From NCBI GenBank assembly GCA_963811255.1, contig CAWEQI010000003.1, positions 1,550,001-1,614,000 of the forward strand: DNA of 64,000 bases, in the 5' to 3' direction. This document shows positions 17,505 through 26,313 of the stretch, piece after piece (positions within the stretch are counted from its first letter, which is position 1; each line of letters starts with the position of its first letter). Source of the stretch: Croceibacterium_B sp963811255 (GTDB lineage Bacteria; Pseudomonadota; Alphaproteobacteria; Sphingomonadales; Sphingomonadaceae). The notes under the pieces are model-generated. The model was not told where the DNA came from. It searched no databases and saw only the letters and a list, made by a program, of their open reading frames with translations. The translations under genes and the position numbers were made by a program.

Positions 17505-19946
17505 ATGGCGAAGTTGAGCCAATGCGTACTCGTCGCCGTTTCCGGCGTGGCCTATGCGACGGCCCCATCGCAGGTGAATGCGCAACAGGCCAGGCCCCTG
17601 CTGCAGGTGGCGCGCCCCGTCACCGTGCAACGCACGGCAGTAGCTACCGAGATTACGCCGCCGCCGACAGTGGTCGCACCAGCGCCGGCTACGTCCGTGA
17701 CACTCAAACCGGAAAGCAGCGAAACGGTCATCAATTCGCTCAAGGTGGTTAGGCGCTTCCAACTCCAGACGCTGCGAACCGCCCCGGTTATCGCGCTCGG
17801 TGCGGTGAAGGTCGACATGCGGCCGGTGTTCGACAACCCCGTTTCGCTGATCAATCTCGCCAACCGGATGAAGCAGAGCCCCCGGCTGGTTTCGGTGGCG
17901 GGCGACAACGCCGAGGTGGTAGAAGTCCAGAAGGGACTGATCGTTCGCCAGTTCGTCTCCTACCGCATAGCGCCCGGCGTGTGCTCCCGTCCGGACGAGC
18001 GCCAACTGGTTGAGCGCAGCGAGGCCAAGTGCGCGACGCGCCTTATCCCCGCCGCGCGCGCCGCGGCATTCGCCAATCCGAAGGATCCGTTCTACATCGC
18101 CGATCCCGCCAAGCGTGCGCAGGCGATCGCGGCCGCCAACCAGCAAGCGCAGCAGCAGCAGGCGGATCTCGCCAAGGGCATCGCCCAATTCCGCGCGCAA
18201 ATGGCGAACCCGGCGCAGCGGGGGCAGATCGAAGAGCAGCTCGGTGCTTCAGAGGCTCAACGGCTTGCCAAGATGAGCAACGAAGAACTCGAGGCGGAGG
18301 CGGTCAATTCCGCGGATGTCCAGGTCGAGGACACGATGTTCGTTCCCAGTGCCGGCAAGCTCGACCTGAGAAAACAGCCGACAGTAAATCTGCCCGGGCC
18401 GACCCGGCTGCACCTTCCCGAAAGGGTCGACGCCGACCACGCGCTCAAGGACCACATCCTGCTGACCGGGTTCACGCTCGGTCGCCAGTACGAGTGGCGC
18501 AGGCGCGTCTCGATCACGATCAACACTTGTTTAGTGAGCTGCAAGAAGACCTACTATGTGGAGGTCTATGCCGGCTTCGATTACGGCTTCGGCCTGCGGT
18601 TCCCGATCAGGTTGGGTGGGCTTTATTCCTATCACCGCAACGGCTCGAACGAGACTGCCAGCATTGCTCCTGCATTTGTGCCGGTCAACGGCAGTGCGGC
18701 CGATTACGCGTCCACCGGGCTCGACAGCGACAAGATTTTCAACGGCAAGGAGGTGGTGGCGCAGGCCGACGCCTATGCCGGGATGAACCTCAAGCTCCCG
18801 TTCTTCGGTACGCATGGATTCAAGTTCGATGTCGGCGCCGACCTGACCAAGGAATTGCCCGCGCCTTTCACCGACGGCCAGTTCTCGCCGCCAGCGCCAG
18901 GCGACCCGAACCCGCCGGAAATACCGGTGATATTCGATCAGCCCGATCTGCTGGGGGGCTATGGAAATTACGGCGTAGCCGGGGCCAAGGTGCTCCCGGC
19001 AGTGAAGGTCGGCCTCGTCTCGCAAACCCTGAAGCTCAAGCTGACCGACAACCTTGCGCACAAACGGTTCGAGATGGAAAGTTCGGGCCGAACTTATCCC
19101 TTGAAGGTTGATCCGGCAGATCATTCAAGCAACTTCTCGATCGGCGATCCGGAATACAATTTGGCCTTCCGAGTAACGCCGGGGATCGACGCCCGACTAT
19201 TCGTCGATGTCGCGGTGTGGTCGCACCATTGGGACTGGCCCATCTGGTTTCCGCAGATCGCGATTACGCTGCCGCCGGGCGGAGTGACCTTCACCTGCCA
19301 CGAGGGGACCGTCTGCTCCTACGACTACGTCTATTCGCCTACAGACCAGCACGACAAGCAAGGCAATCTCGGCCCTCCGCCCAGCCAACTCGAAAGAGAA
19401 GCCTATGACTGGCGGATCGCATTCCAGAAGAAGTGGTTCGCGATCTGCCCATCGATGCCGCTCCAATTCTGTCAGGCGGGTATTCTCAGCCTCGCTCATG
19501 TCACCGAGAACCAGATGGTGAACGAGATGCAGGCTCTGCCCAAATATCCCTCGAAGGAATCCGCGGTGATTGTCCTCAAGAAGGCGATCGAGGCGGACAA
19601 GAAGGCCAAGGCGATCGTGCTCGAATCCAAGGTTGCGATGATCGATCGCCGCGGCAAGGACCTATTCGCGGCCTACGAGCCAATCTGGAGCAAGGACTGC
19701 GCCGACCAGCTGTGCCGAGCCAACATCAAAAAGCTCGGCGTTCCCTACGTCCAGGCGCTGATCGCTCGGCAGAAGGCCAATCCGGACAAAGGACAGGACG
19801 AAGTCGTTTCGGACGAGAACGCCGCCGGCCATTGGGCTCAGAAGGCGCACGCCGAAGTTTTGGCGTCGCGAAGCCGGACCGAGCGCTTGCGGCCCGTCCA
19901 ACGAATAACGCCGTCCCATGTCAGGCTGACACCGAGAGGAACCTAA
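17505..19946 (+). CDS. Large exported protein, unknown function
   Basis: An 813-residue protein with a signal peptide (cleavage likely near AQQA, residue 27). A Pro/Thr-rich linker and a predicted alpha-helical Gln/Ala-rich segment (about residues 205-245, with AAANQQAQQQQADLAKG) precede a beta-rich core (about 300-600) with cysteine pairs (CLVSCKK; CHEGTVC) and many aromatic-ended strands. The C-terminal region is helical and charged, with a CADQLC pair. I recognise no family. The cysteine pairs and export signal suggest a disulfide-bonded periplasmic or surface protein. There is no obvious operon partner; the lipoprotein gene 81 bases downstream could be co-transcribed. Confidence 0.6.
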   Translation: MAKLSQCVLVAVSGVAYATAPSQVNAQQARPLLQVARPVTVQRTAVATEITPPPTVVAPAPATSVTLKPESSETVINSLKVVRRFQLQTLRTAPVIALGAVKVDMRPVFDNPVSLINLANRMKQSPRLVSVAGDNAEVVEVQKGLIVRQFVSYRIAPGVCSRPDERQLVERSEAKCATRLIPAARAAAFANPKDPFYIADPAKRAQAIAAANQQAQQQQADLAKGIAQFRAQMANPAQRGQIEEQLGASEAQRLAKMSNEELEAEAVNSADVQVEDTMFVPSAGKLDLRKQPTVNLPGPTRLHLPERVDADHALKDHILLTGFTLGRQYEWRRRVSITINTCLVSCKKTYYVEVYAGFDYGFGLRFPIRLGGLYSYHRNGSNETASIAPAFVPVNGSAADYASTGLDSDKIFNGKEVVAQADAYAGMNLKLPFFGTHGFKFDVGADLTKELPAPFTDGQFSPPAPGDPNPPEIPVIFDQPDLLGGYGNYGVAGAKVLPAVKVGLVSQTLKLKLTDNLAHKRFEMESSGRTYPLKVDPADHSSNFSIGDPEYNLAFRVTPGIDARLFVDVAVWSHHWDWPIWFPQIAITLPPGGVTFTCHEGTVCSYDYVYSPTDQHDKQGNLGPPPSQLEREAYDWRIAFQKKWFAICPSMPLQFCQAGILSLAHVTENQMVNEMQALPKYPSKESAVIVLKKAIEADKKAKAIVLESKVAMIDRRGKDLFAAYEPIWSKDCADQLCRANIKKLGVPYVQALIARQKANPDKGQDEVVSDENAAGHWAQKAHAEVLASRSRTERLRPVQRITPSHVRLTPRGT

Positions 19947-20027
19947 ACGCCACCTTCGCCGATCAACCAACCTGAGGAGGCAATCGATCTGCAACTCCTG
20001 GTTGATCGAGAACGCCGGAGATTTGTC

Positions 20028-20621
20028 ATGCCGCCATCCACCCCCTGTCGCGCCTCCCATTTCGCTGCCGTTGCCGGCCTGGCTCTCATCGCTGCAGCCT
20101 GCAGTTCCGGGACCAATTCGCCGGGTGACTCGGCGAAGGCTTCACAAGGCCCGGCGTCAACCGGCCTCGCGCTGAATCCGTGCTCCCTGCTGACGAGCGA
20201 TCAGGTTGCCCAGGCAATCGGGAAGCAGGTCGACCAGGGGAAAGCCCAGAGCGAAAATCTGTCCGAATCCCAGGCCTGCAACTGGGAAATGCAAGCAACC
20301 AACTTTGTCTGCGCGAAGGACATAACCGGCGTGACGCTCGAAATCGTTGAGCCGCCGCCCACGCTCAAACCGCAATTCCCGACGGCTGAGGCGTATTACC
20401 CACAGTTGATGAGCACGCTGAAGCTGGCTGGCAACACGGTCGAGGAACTGCAGGACTTGGGTGACGCTGCCTTCTCCAGCGAAACGGCGACGAAGAAGGG
20501 CTATTCCGTTTACGCGAGAAAGGACTCTGTCTTGCTGCGGGTGTTCAGCATCTGCGGGCCTCCGGACAAGCTTCGACCAGCGCTGCAAGGACTGATGAAG
20601 GAGGCGTTGGCCAAAATCTGA
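20028..20621 (+). CDS. Lipoprotein, DUF3558-like
   Basis: A 197-residue protein with a signal peptide ending in the lipobox LIAAAC (Cys25), so it is probably a lipid-anchored envelope protein. The mature part begins after a Ser/Gly linker with LNPCSLLTSDQVAQAIG, then QACNWEM, a layout shared with DUF3558-type lipoproteins. Three cysteines in the body could form a disulfide. No enzymatic motif is visible. It follows the large exported protein on the same strand. Confidence 0.65.
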   Translation: MPPSTPCRASHFAAVAGLALIAAACSSGTNSPGDSAKASQGPASTGLALNPCSLLTSDQVAQAIGKQVDQGKAQSENLSESQACNWEMQATNFVCAKDITGVTLEIVEPPPTLKPQFPTAEAYYPQLMSTLKLAGNTVEELQDLGDAAFSSETATKKGYSVYARKDSVLLRVFSICGPPDKLRPALQGLMKEALAKI

Positions 20622-20803
20622 CAGGCGCGTCGAGTTCGCTTACCTAGTATTTCGAGCGGTCGCTTCGATCGATGTCATCCGAACGCCCGCTTTGAGTTGC
20701 TTGCCGTCGGCCCGCTCATGGCGCCGACTTTAGCAGCGGGTAACATCCCGTGGACCGCTCACCCGGTTCCGTGAGCGTAGGCAGATCTGCAAATTCCAGC
20801 GGC

Positions 20804-21796
20804 CTAAGGGTGTGGCGCCCAAAAGACCTCGGTTATAATCTTCTTCCCCGGAGCAATTTCGCGCTCGAAGACGCGCCCGCGGCCGTCCTTGGTGAAAGCG
20901 ACAGCCCTGCCCCACTCGGCCGGTGAATTGCCTCCATCAGCTGACAGGAAATCGACCGGCGGGGCCTCTCCAGGAATCCGAATTCCGAAATCGGTCGGAC
21001 CGACGCTGAGGGGCTTGCCATGACCATGGCCATTTCCCCCGCCGCCACCGCCGCCGCCACTACCGCCGGTGGACGGTCCTGAATTAGCGTAGACCGTGGT
21101 GTCCGGGCATGACTGGCCGCTCGCCTGATACATGCAGACGAGAAGGCCGTAGTCGTTGTCGTTCGGCATGCGGTTATTCGCCGTCGCTTCCGAACCATTG
21201 GCATAGTCGTAGTAAGTGCCAGCATCGTCTGGATAGCTGGTGTAATCCATACAGGTGCCAAAATTGGTATCGCCAAACGTCGTATCGTCGTGGCTCAGGC
21301 CGAGGGTGTGACCGACTTCCTGGCAAGCAACAAGGTATTTCCATCCGTCCGAGCTGTATGCGGACATGTCGAAATAGCTGTCATTGAGCTTGACCGAACC
21401 CTTTTGAATGTAATCCCCGCTGGTCCAGATCTGCGCGACGCCCAGCCAGCCATTTCGGCCATAGGTGTGATTGCAGACCTCGACTTGTCCGGTCCTCGCC
21501 GGGCACTTCCTAGGATCGACCGTTGCCGTCTCAAGCTGGGGATCGAAATGCGTCGGCCCATTCGTCGGGGACCAATCCTGCGCAGCTCCTTGTGCGCCGG
21601 ACAAATAGGGTAGCCAATTCGTTCCAGTCGCAGATGGGGAAACGTTCTCATAGAGGTAAAGCTGCACTGGCGTTTGCGCCCACTGATAGGCCCCCCACTG
21701 CGTTGCAGCCGTTGCCGGGTTAAGGGCGACACTCAGCAGAGCGGCCATCGCGGCCGGGCGAACAAAGCGAAGAGAACCTAAGCGACGATTGGCCAT
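20804..21796 (-). CDS. Secreted matrixin-like zinc metalloprotease
   Basis: A 330-residue protein with a signal peptide (cleavage near AATQ). The catalytic segment is ACQEVGHTLGLSHDD near residue 170, which matches the metzincin pattern HExxHxxGxxH(D) except that glutamine stands in place of the first histidine. The conserved Glu and the other two His are present, and a later CMDYTSYPDD supplies the Met-turn. A glycine/histidine-rich linker (about residues 246-262) leads to a C-terminal tail. The ATG at 21796 follows a GGGGGGTG ribosome binding site; ATG 21823 is an alternative. Probably secreted; whether it binds zinc normally is uncertain. Confidence 0.65.
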   Translation of the reverse strand: MANRRLGSLRFVRPAAMAALLSVALNPATAATQWGAYQWAQTPVQLYLYENVSPSATGTNWLPYLSGAQGAAQDWSPTNGPTHFDPQLETATVDPRKCPARTGQVEVCNHTYGRNGWLGVAQIWTSGDYIQKGSVKLNDSYFDMSAYSSDGWKYLVACQEVGHTLGLSHDDTTFGDTNFGTCMDYTSYPDDAGTYYDYANGSEATANNRMPNDNDYGLLVCMYQASGQSCPDTTVYANSGPSTGGSGGGGGGGGNGHGHGKPLSVGPTDFGIRIPGEAPPVDFLSADGGNSPAEWGRAVAFTKDGRGRVFEREIAPGKKIITEVFWAPHP

Positions 21797-22031
21797 CGCA
21801 CACCCCCCAACGGCGCGACCCATTGCATGTTAACATGAGTTGCCGCTGATTGACAACAAAGGTGTGCGCCCCCCGTCCGCGAACAGCCTCGAATTGAATG
21901 TCCGCTCACGGTCGTGTGCTGACTGGCTGCTCGGAATGGTTACGGACCTCCGGATCGTCCAAATCAGGCACCGGACATGGGAAAGGCTGCCAAGGACCTC
22001 CCGCTGAGAAGGCAGCGGTTCGCTCGGCCTG

Positions 22032-23139
22032 TCAGTCCTGCGGTCGCGTGGTCGTGCCAGTGCTCGGAGGCAGCGCCGGAAGTATAACCTGCGGCGTGTC
22101 GCCCGTTAGGCTGTCGAGGAAAGCCGCGATCTTGGCGGTCTCATCAGGGTTGAGGTCGACGCCCAGCTGCGTTTTACCCATTATCGTGATCGCCTGGTTG
22201 AGGTCCCACACCTGTCCGGTGTGGAAATAGGGCGCGGTCAGCGCGATGTTACGCAGCGTGGGCACCTTGAATGAATAGCGGTCTGCTTCGTCCTTGGTGA
22301 CGGCGAACCGGCCCACATCTCCCGGCGGCAGCAACTTGTCACCCGGTGGCGACTGCACGCCGAACTTGGAATACATGCCGCCGCCAATGTTTACGCCGTT
22401 GTGACAAGTTGAGCAGCCCTTATCCATGAACAGCTGCAGGCCCGCCTTCTGCCGGGCGTCGAGGGCGGTGTTGTCGCCGCGCAGGTATTTGTCGAAGGGC
22501 GCGTTGGGCGTGATCAGCGTCGCCTCGAACACGGCGATGGCCTTTTGCACATTGTCGCGCGTAATCGGATCGCCGCCGCCGGGGAAGGCCCGGGAGAAAT
22601 AGCCGCTGTAAGCAGGCAGGCTCTTGAGCTGCTCGACGATGTGCTCCTGCGGCGAAGCCATTTCCACCGGATTGACCATCGGCCCGCCCGCCTGCTCAAA
22701 CAGGTCCTTTGCCCTCCCGTCCCAGAACTCCGCCACGTTGTAGGCGGCGTTGAACACCGTCGGCGCGTTGCGACCGCCGCGCTGCCAGCGGTGGCCGATC
22801 GAGGTCGAACTCATTGTCCGCCCCGCCTAGACCGATGGCATGGCAGGAGGCGCAGCTGATCGCGTGGCTGGCGGACAGGCGAGGATCGAAATAGAGCATC
22901 TTGCCCAATGCCAGCTTGTCCGGCGTCGCGTCGTTGCCTGCCAGCTTGGGCGGGTTGAGCGGTATCGGCTTGAACACCGCTCGCGCATCTTCCATCAACT
23001 TGTCGGCAGCGGGGGCCATTGTCGGCTCCGCAACCGAACCATCCGAACCCGATGCACCCGGACCGCTCGCCTGCTTGCCGCAGCCGGCAAGAGCGATGCT
23101 CAGGGCGCCTATCGCGACCATTACCGTGATCTTGCGCAT
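22032..23139 (-). CDS. Di-haem cytochrome c peroxidase, interrupted by one extra base
   Basis: Periplasmic CcpA/MauG-family peroxidase that reduces hydrogen peroxide with electrons from small cytochromes. The N-terminus has a lipoprotein-like signal (LAGCG). The first haem motif is CASCH (about residue 100) and the second CSTCHNG (about residue 240), with a NAPTVFNAAYN segment between them that is typical of the family. The frame breaks at 22806: minus-strand GAG TTC G ACC TCG; dropping one base joins ...DNEF to TSIGHRW and gives 368 residues. The cytochrome b gene just upstream is probably its membrane electron donor. A sequencing insertion is likely, but loss of function cannot be excluded. 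Confidence 0.82.
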
Positions 23140-23157
23140 CGGAGTCTCCTCGGTTGG

Positions 23158-23892
23158 CTAGTCGTCCTCTTCCCGACCTTGCTGCGGGGCCACCGCACCG
23201 AAGCCCGCGTGGTCCTGTTCGGCCGCCTCCGCACTGCCGGGTGCGAACGCATGAGGTTCATACTGCAGGATGAGAAAGACAGTCCCGGCCACGGTGAGCG
23301 CGGCCAATGTCCACGCCAGGATTCCGGGGCGCCTTGCGTCGACGGCTCCAGGATGGCGCCGCGCAGGCTTCGTTCCGGTAATCATCGCGAGGACAAGGTT
23401 CTCGCGCTCCAACAAGGACATCGCGATGACGGCGGCAACATGAAACGCCACCATCGCGAGAAGTGTCCACGCGATCGCTTCGTGCAGGCCTTCGGCCGCT
23501 TCGCCGCCGAACGCCCCGGTGGCAACCGTGATCGCGCTCAGGGTCAGCAAGACGACGATCGAAACCGCTCCGATCGGATTGTGCCCGACGGCCGCCTCCC
23601 TCCTGCCCGAAAGCAGACCGGAAACGTGCTGGCCAATTCGCGAGGGTCTGAGAAAGTCGACAAATCGGCTGTGCTCGCCGCCCACGAACCCCCACACCAC
23701 TCGAAAAACGAGCAGCACCGCGACTGTCCAACCGGCAACCATGTGCCAGTGGCTGAGCGGGCTTTCTTCTTCAGACGACAGGAAGGCGACTGCGATGGAA
23801 GCGACGAGCGCCCAATGAAAGAGCCGCAACGGCAGGTCCCACACCCTTATGCGGGCGTTTGACAATTCCGCCTGAGGGACAATCGTTGCCAT
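23158..23892 (-). CDS. Cytochrome b561-type membrane protein
   Basis: A 244-residue protein with four main membrane helices and the b-type haem ligands expected of the cytochrome b561/Ni-Fe-hydrogenase cytochrome b group: RLFHW near residue 26, HWHMVAGW near 48, GLHEAIAW near 135 and VAFHVAAV near 150. The C-terminus is acidic and soluble. It begins 18 bases before the peroxidase gene, so the two are very likely one operon in which quinol electrons pass through this protein to the periplasmic peroxidase. That functional link is inferred. Confidence 0.75.
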   Translation of the reverse strand: MATIVPQAELSNARIRVWDLPLRLFHWALVASIAVAFLSSEEESPLSHWHMVAGWTVAVLLVFRVVWGFVGGEHSRFVDFLRPSRIGQHVSGLLSGRREAAVGHNPIGAVSIVVLLTLSAITVATGAFGGEAAEGLHEAIAWTLLAMVAFHVAAVIAMSLLERENLVLAMITGTKPARRHPGAVDARRPGILAWTLAALTVAGTVFLILQYEPHAFAPGSAEAAEQDHAGFGAVAPQQGREEDD

Positions 23893-24218
23893 GGGCTTTC
23901 CTTTGGGCTTCCGGAATTGCCTCCCAAGTCTGCCAGCCTCCTTTGCGAGGTCGCATTAGGAAATGTCCGGAGCGACTCTCGCGCTCCACTTTCGCCGCAA
24001 TGAGCGGCGCGTCGATATCCGTCCAAATGTCCGGAGCGGGCCGCGTGCTGACTGTCCGCTGAGTTCGTGTGCGACCGGTCGGCTAAAGCTGTCGCGAAAT
24101 TCTTCGTTTGAGAAGCCCTGCCATAGAGAACGCCAATGACAACGGCACATTCAAATCTGCGGACCTGCAAATGCCAGGTCGACAATGCTCCGCACTGCTC
24201 GGACAAGAAACCCGCCGG
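23893..24218. other. Intergenic stretch, no gene seen
   Basis: No convincing reading frame, RNA gene or promoter consensus. It holds a 14-bp direct repeat, AAATGTCCGGAGCG, at 23961-23974 and again at 24025-24038. Short degenerate GTCCGCT-type words also occur in nearby gaps (20622-20803 and 21824-22031), which otherwise look empty. Confidence 0.5.
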
Positions 24219-25166
24219 TCACACCCCCAGCAACCGCTCCAACCCACGCCGCAAGTCGGTCGCCGCCTGCTCGGCCAGCACCGTCTCCGGCACCATCTCG
24301 AAGGCGTGGATTGCGCCGGGGTAGACGTGGAGCTCGCAGGGGACGCCGGCGTCGATCAGGCGACGGGCGTATTCGACATCTTCATCGAGGAACAAGTCGA
24401 GCGCGCCGGTGACGATGTAGGCCGGTGGAAGACTTGAGAGGTCGTCGGCGAGCGCGGGGGAGAACCAGCCCTTGCGATCGTTCGTGGGCTGGTAGTCGCC
24501 GCGCAGGGCTTCCCAGCCGAAGCTGTTCTTCTCGCGGGTCCACAGCCATTCGCCGGTGTGGGCGTTCTTGTACGGGCAATCGGGCCCGCCGGTGCGCCAG
24601 TCGAGCATCGGATAGACCAGCACCTGCCCGGCGAGCGAAGGTCCGCCGCGGTCGCGGGCCATTTGCACGAGGCTCGCCGCGAGACCGCCGCCGGCGCTTT
24701 CGCCCATGACGACGATGCGCTGCGGATCGACACCGAGCTCGGCCGCGTGGCCAGCGAGCCACTGGAGCGCGGCGTAGCCATCCTCCTGTGGGCCGGGGAA
24801 CGGGGTTTCCGGGGCGAGGCGGTAATCGACCGAGACCACCACCGCGTCGTGCTCGAGCGCCAGCGGGCACTTGGTGACGGTGGCGGTGTCGGCGACGCCG
24901 ACGACCATCCCGCCGCCGTGGATGTGGAGGATCGCCGCGCGGCCGGTGGCCGTGCTTGGCGGGTTCATGACGACCAGGCGTACGTCGGGGCCGTGCTCGC
25001 TCGGGGCGAAGGCTTCGGTGACCGGGAACGGCGGCGGCGGCAGGTCGGCGCCGGAGAACAGCGGATCGTTGCGGATCGCTTCGAGCGTTTCGGGCGTGAG
25101 CTGGCGGTCCGGCATCTCCAGCATCAGCGCGATTTCGGGATCGACCAGGTGGCGGGTCTTGCTCAT
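24219..25166 (-). CDS. Alpha/beta hydrolase, hormone-sensitive-lipase family
   Basis: A 315-residue serine esterase. It shows the HGGG oxyanion-hole motif (HIHGGGMVVG near residue 84), the nucleophile elbow GESAGGG (about Ser157), a DLFLDED acid segment near residue 260 and the catalytic His in GAIHAFE near residue 285. The ATG at 25166 follows a strong ribosome binding site (GGAGGAAC). It lies just upstream of the amidohydrolase-type gene in reverse order on the same strand, with only a palindromic repeat between them, and next to an aromatic-degradation-like cluster, so an aromatic or alkyl ester substrate is plausible but unproven. Confidence 0.85.
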   Translation of the reverse strand: MSKTRHLVDPEIALMLEMPDRQLTPETLEAIRNDPLFSGADLPPPPFPVTEAFAPSEHGPDVRLVVMNPPSTATGRAAILHIHGGGMVVGVADTATVTKCPLALEHDAVVVSVDYRLAPETPFPGPQEDGYAALQWLAGHAAELGVDPQRIVVMGESAGGGLAASLVQMARDRGGPSLAGQVLVYPMLDWRTGGPDCPYKNAHTGEWLWTREKNSFGWEALRGDYQPTNDRKGWFSPALADDLSSLPPAYIVTGALDLFLDEDVEYARRLIDAGVPCELHVYPGAIHAFEMVPETVLAEQAATDLRRGLERLLGV

Positions 25167-25179
25167 GTTCCTCCATTCT

Positions 25180-25201
25180 CCCCTCCCGCTTGAGGGAGGG
25201 G
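25180..25201. repeat. GC-rich palindrome in the amidohydrolase/hydrolase gap
   Basis: Perfect 8-bp arms CCCCTCCC (25180-25187) and GGGAGGGG (25194-25201) around a six-base loop. It is one of several CCCTCCC/GGGAGGG hairpins in the window, and could form a structure between the two co-directional genes. It lacks a T-run, so it is not a classical terminator. Confidence 0.6.
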
Positions 25202-25216
25202 AATTCTTGCGCCCCG

Positions 25217-26242
25217 CTACTCCGGCGCGATGTGGAAGATGCGTTCGGCGTTGCCGTGGCACAGCGCGTGGCGCTCGGCGTCGGTGCAATCGAATTCCTC
25301 GATGAAGCGCACCGCCGGTTCCATCGGCTGGTAGGGGTAATCGATCGCCCACATCACGTTGTCGATGCCGAGCTTGTCGATCGAATAGCGCAGCGCTAGC
25401 GGGTCCTCGACGCCGCTGTTGGTGATGACGAAATTCTCGCGGAAGTATTCGTCCATGCTGCGCTTGGTTTTCTTCGCCCGGCCCGCCTTCTGCGCGCGGG
25501 TGTTCATGAAGTTGAGGCGCCAGAGCCAAAACGGCACCGCCTCGCCCATGTGGCCGATGCACACCTTGAGCTTGGGGAATTCGTCAAACACGCCGCCGGC
25601 CATCATCCGCACCGCATGAGTGCCGGTTTCCATACCGTAGCCCCACATCGCGGAGTCCATCCCATAGTCCTGCAGCGGGCCCTTGAAGCCGTAGGACGCG
25701 GCGCGCGGATGGATGTAGAGGCACCGGTCGAGCGCTTCGGCGGCTTCGAGGATCGGCCAGAACTTGGGATCGTCGAGGTACTCGTCGTAGGTGTGGCTGT
25801 TGATCATGAAGCCGTTGAGGCCGAGTTGGTTAACCGCCCGCTCCATCTCCTTGGCCGCGCGCTTGGGGCTGTGCGGGGCGAAGCTGGCGAGGCCGGCGAA
25901 GCGCTTGGGATACTTCTCACACAGCTCGGCAAGGCGATCGTTGGCGAGCACCGCCAGCTCGTGCGCGGTATCGGCGTCGAACATCTGCACCCCCGGCGCG
26001 GTGAGCGCCATCAGGTGCATGTCGACCCCGTATTCGTCCATCTGCCTGAGGCGCTCGTGCTCGGCATCAAGCAGGCCGTCGAGGAACGGAAAAGCGTCGT
26101 ACCCGGGGGTGCCCTTCTCGACGTCGTAGATGCCCTTGACCAGCAGCTTGTCGAGGCTTTGCGACGGGCCGTGGGCGACTTTCTTCAGCTCGGCGGCGAC
26201 TTCGGGAATCGACCAGGCTTCCTCGGTGGCGATCAGGCGCAT
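25217..26242 (-). CDS. Amidohydrolase-family (de)carboxylase
   Basis: A 341-residue metal-dependent enzyme of the amidohydrolase-2 group that includes gamma-resorcylate and 5-carboxyvanillate (LigW) decarboxylases. The N-terminal metal ligand pattern is TEEAW, in place of HxH; later ligands are in YIHPRA near residue 195, CIGHMGE near residue 240 and AIDYPY near residue 302. Cofactor-free decarboxylation or hydration of a hydroxylated aromatic acid is the family expectation; the substrate is not deducible. The ATG at 26242 was preferred over a longer start because it begins at the family N-terminus. It is divergent from the AraC-type regulator, which probably controls it. Confidence 0.8.
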   Translation of the reverse strand: MRLIATEEAWSIPEVAAELKKVAHGPSQSLDKLLVKGIYDVEKGTPGYDAFPFLDGLLDAEHERLRQMDEYGVDMHLMALTAPGVQMFDADTAHELAVLANDRLAELCEKYPKRFAGLASFAPHSPKRAAKEMERAVNQLGLNGFMINSHTYDEYLDDPKFWPILEAAEALDRCLYIHPRAASYGFKGPLQDYGMDSAMWGYGMETGTHAVRMMAGGVFDEFPKLKVCIGHMGEAVPFWLWRLNFMNTRAQKAGRAKKTKRSMDEYFRENFVITNSGVEDPLALRYSIDKLGIDNVMWAIDYPYQPMEPAVRFIEEFDCTDAERHALCHGNAERIFHIAPE

Positions 26243-26313
26243 TCGTCTCTCCTTGCGTTTCGTTCGGACACTAGCGGCTGGCGGCGGCGGGGCAATGGTC
26301 ATATCTTCTGGCC

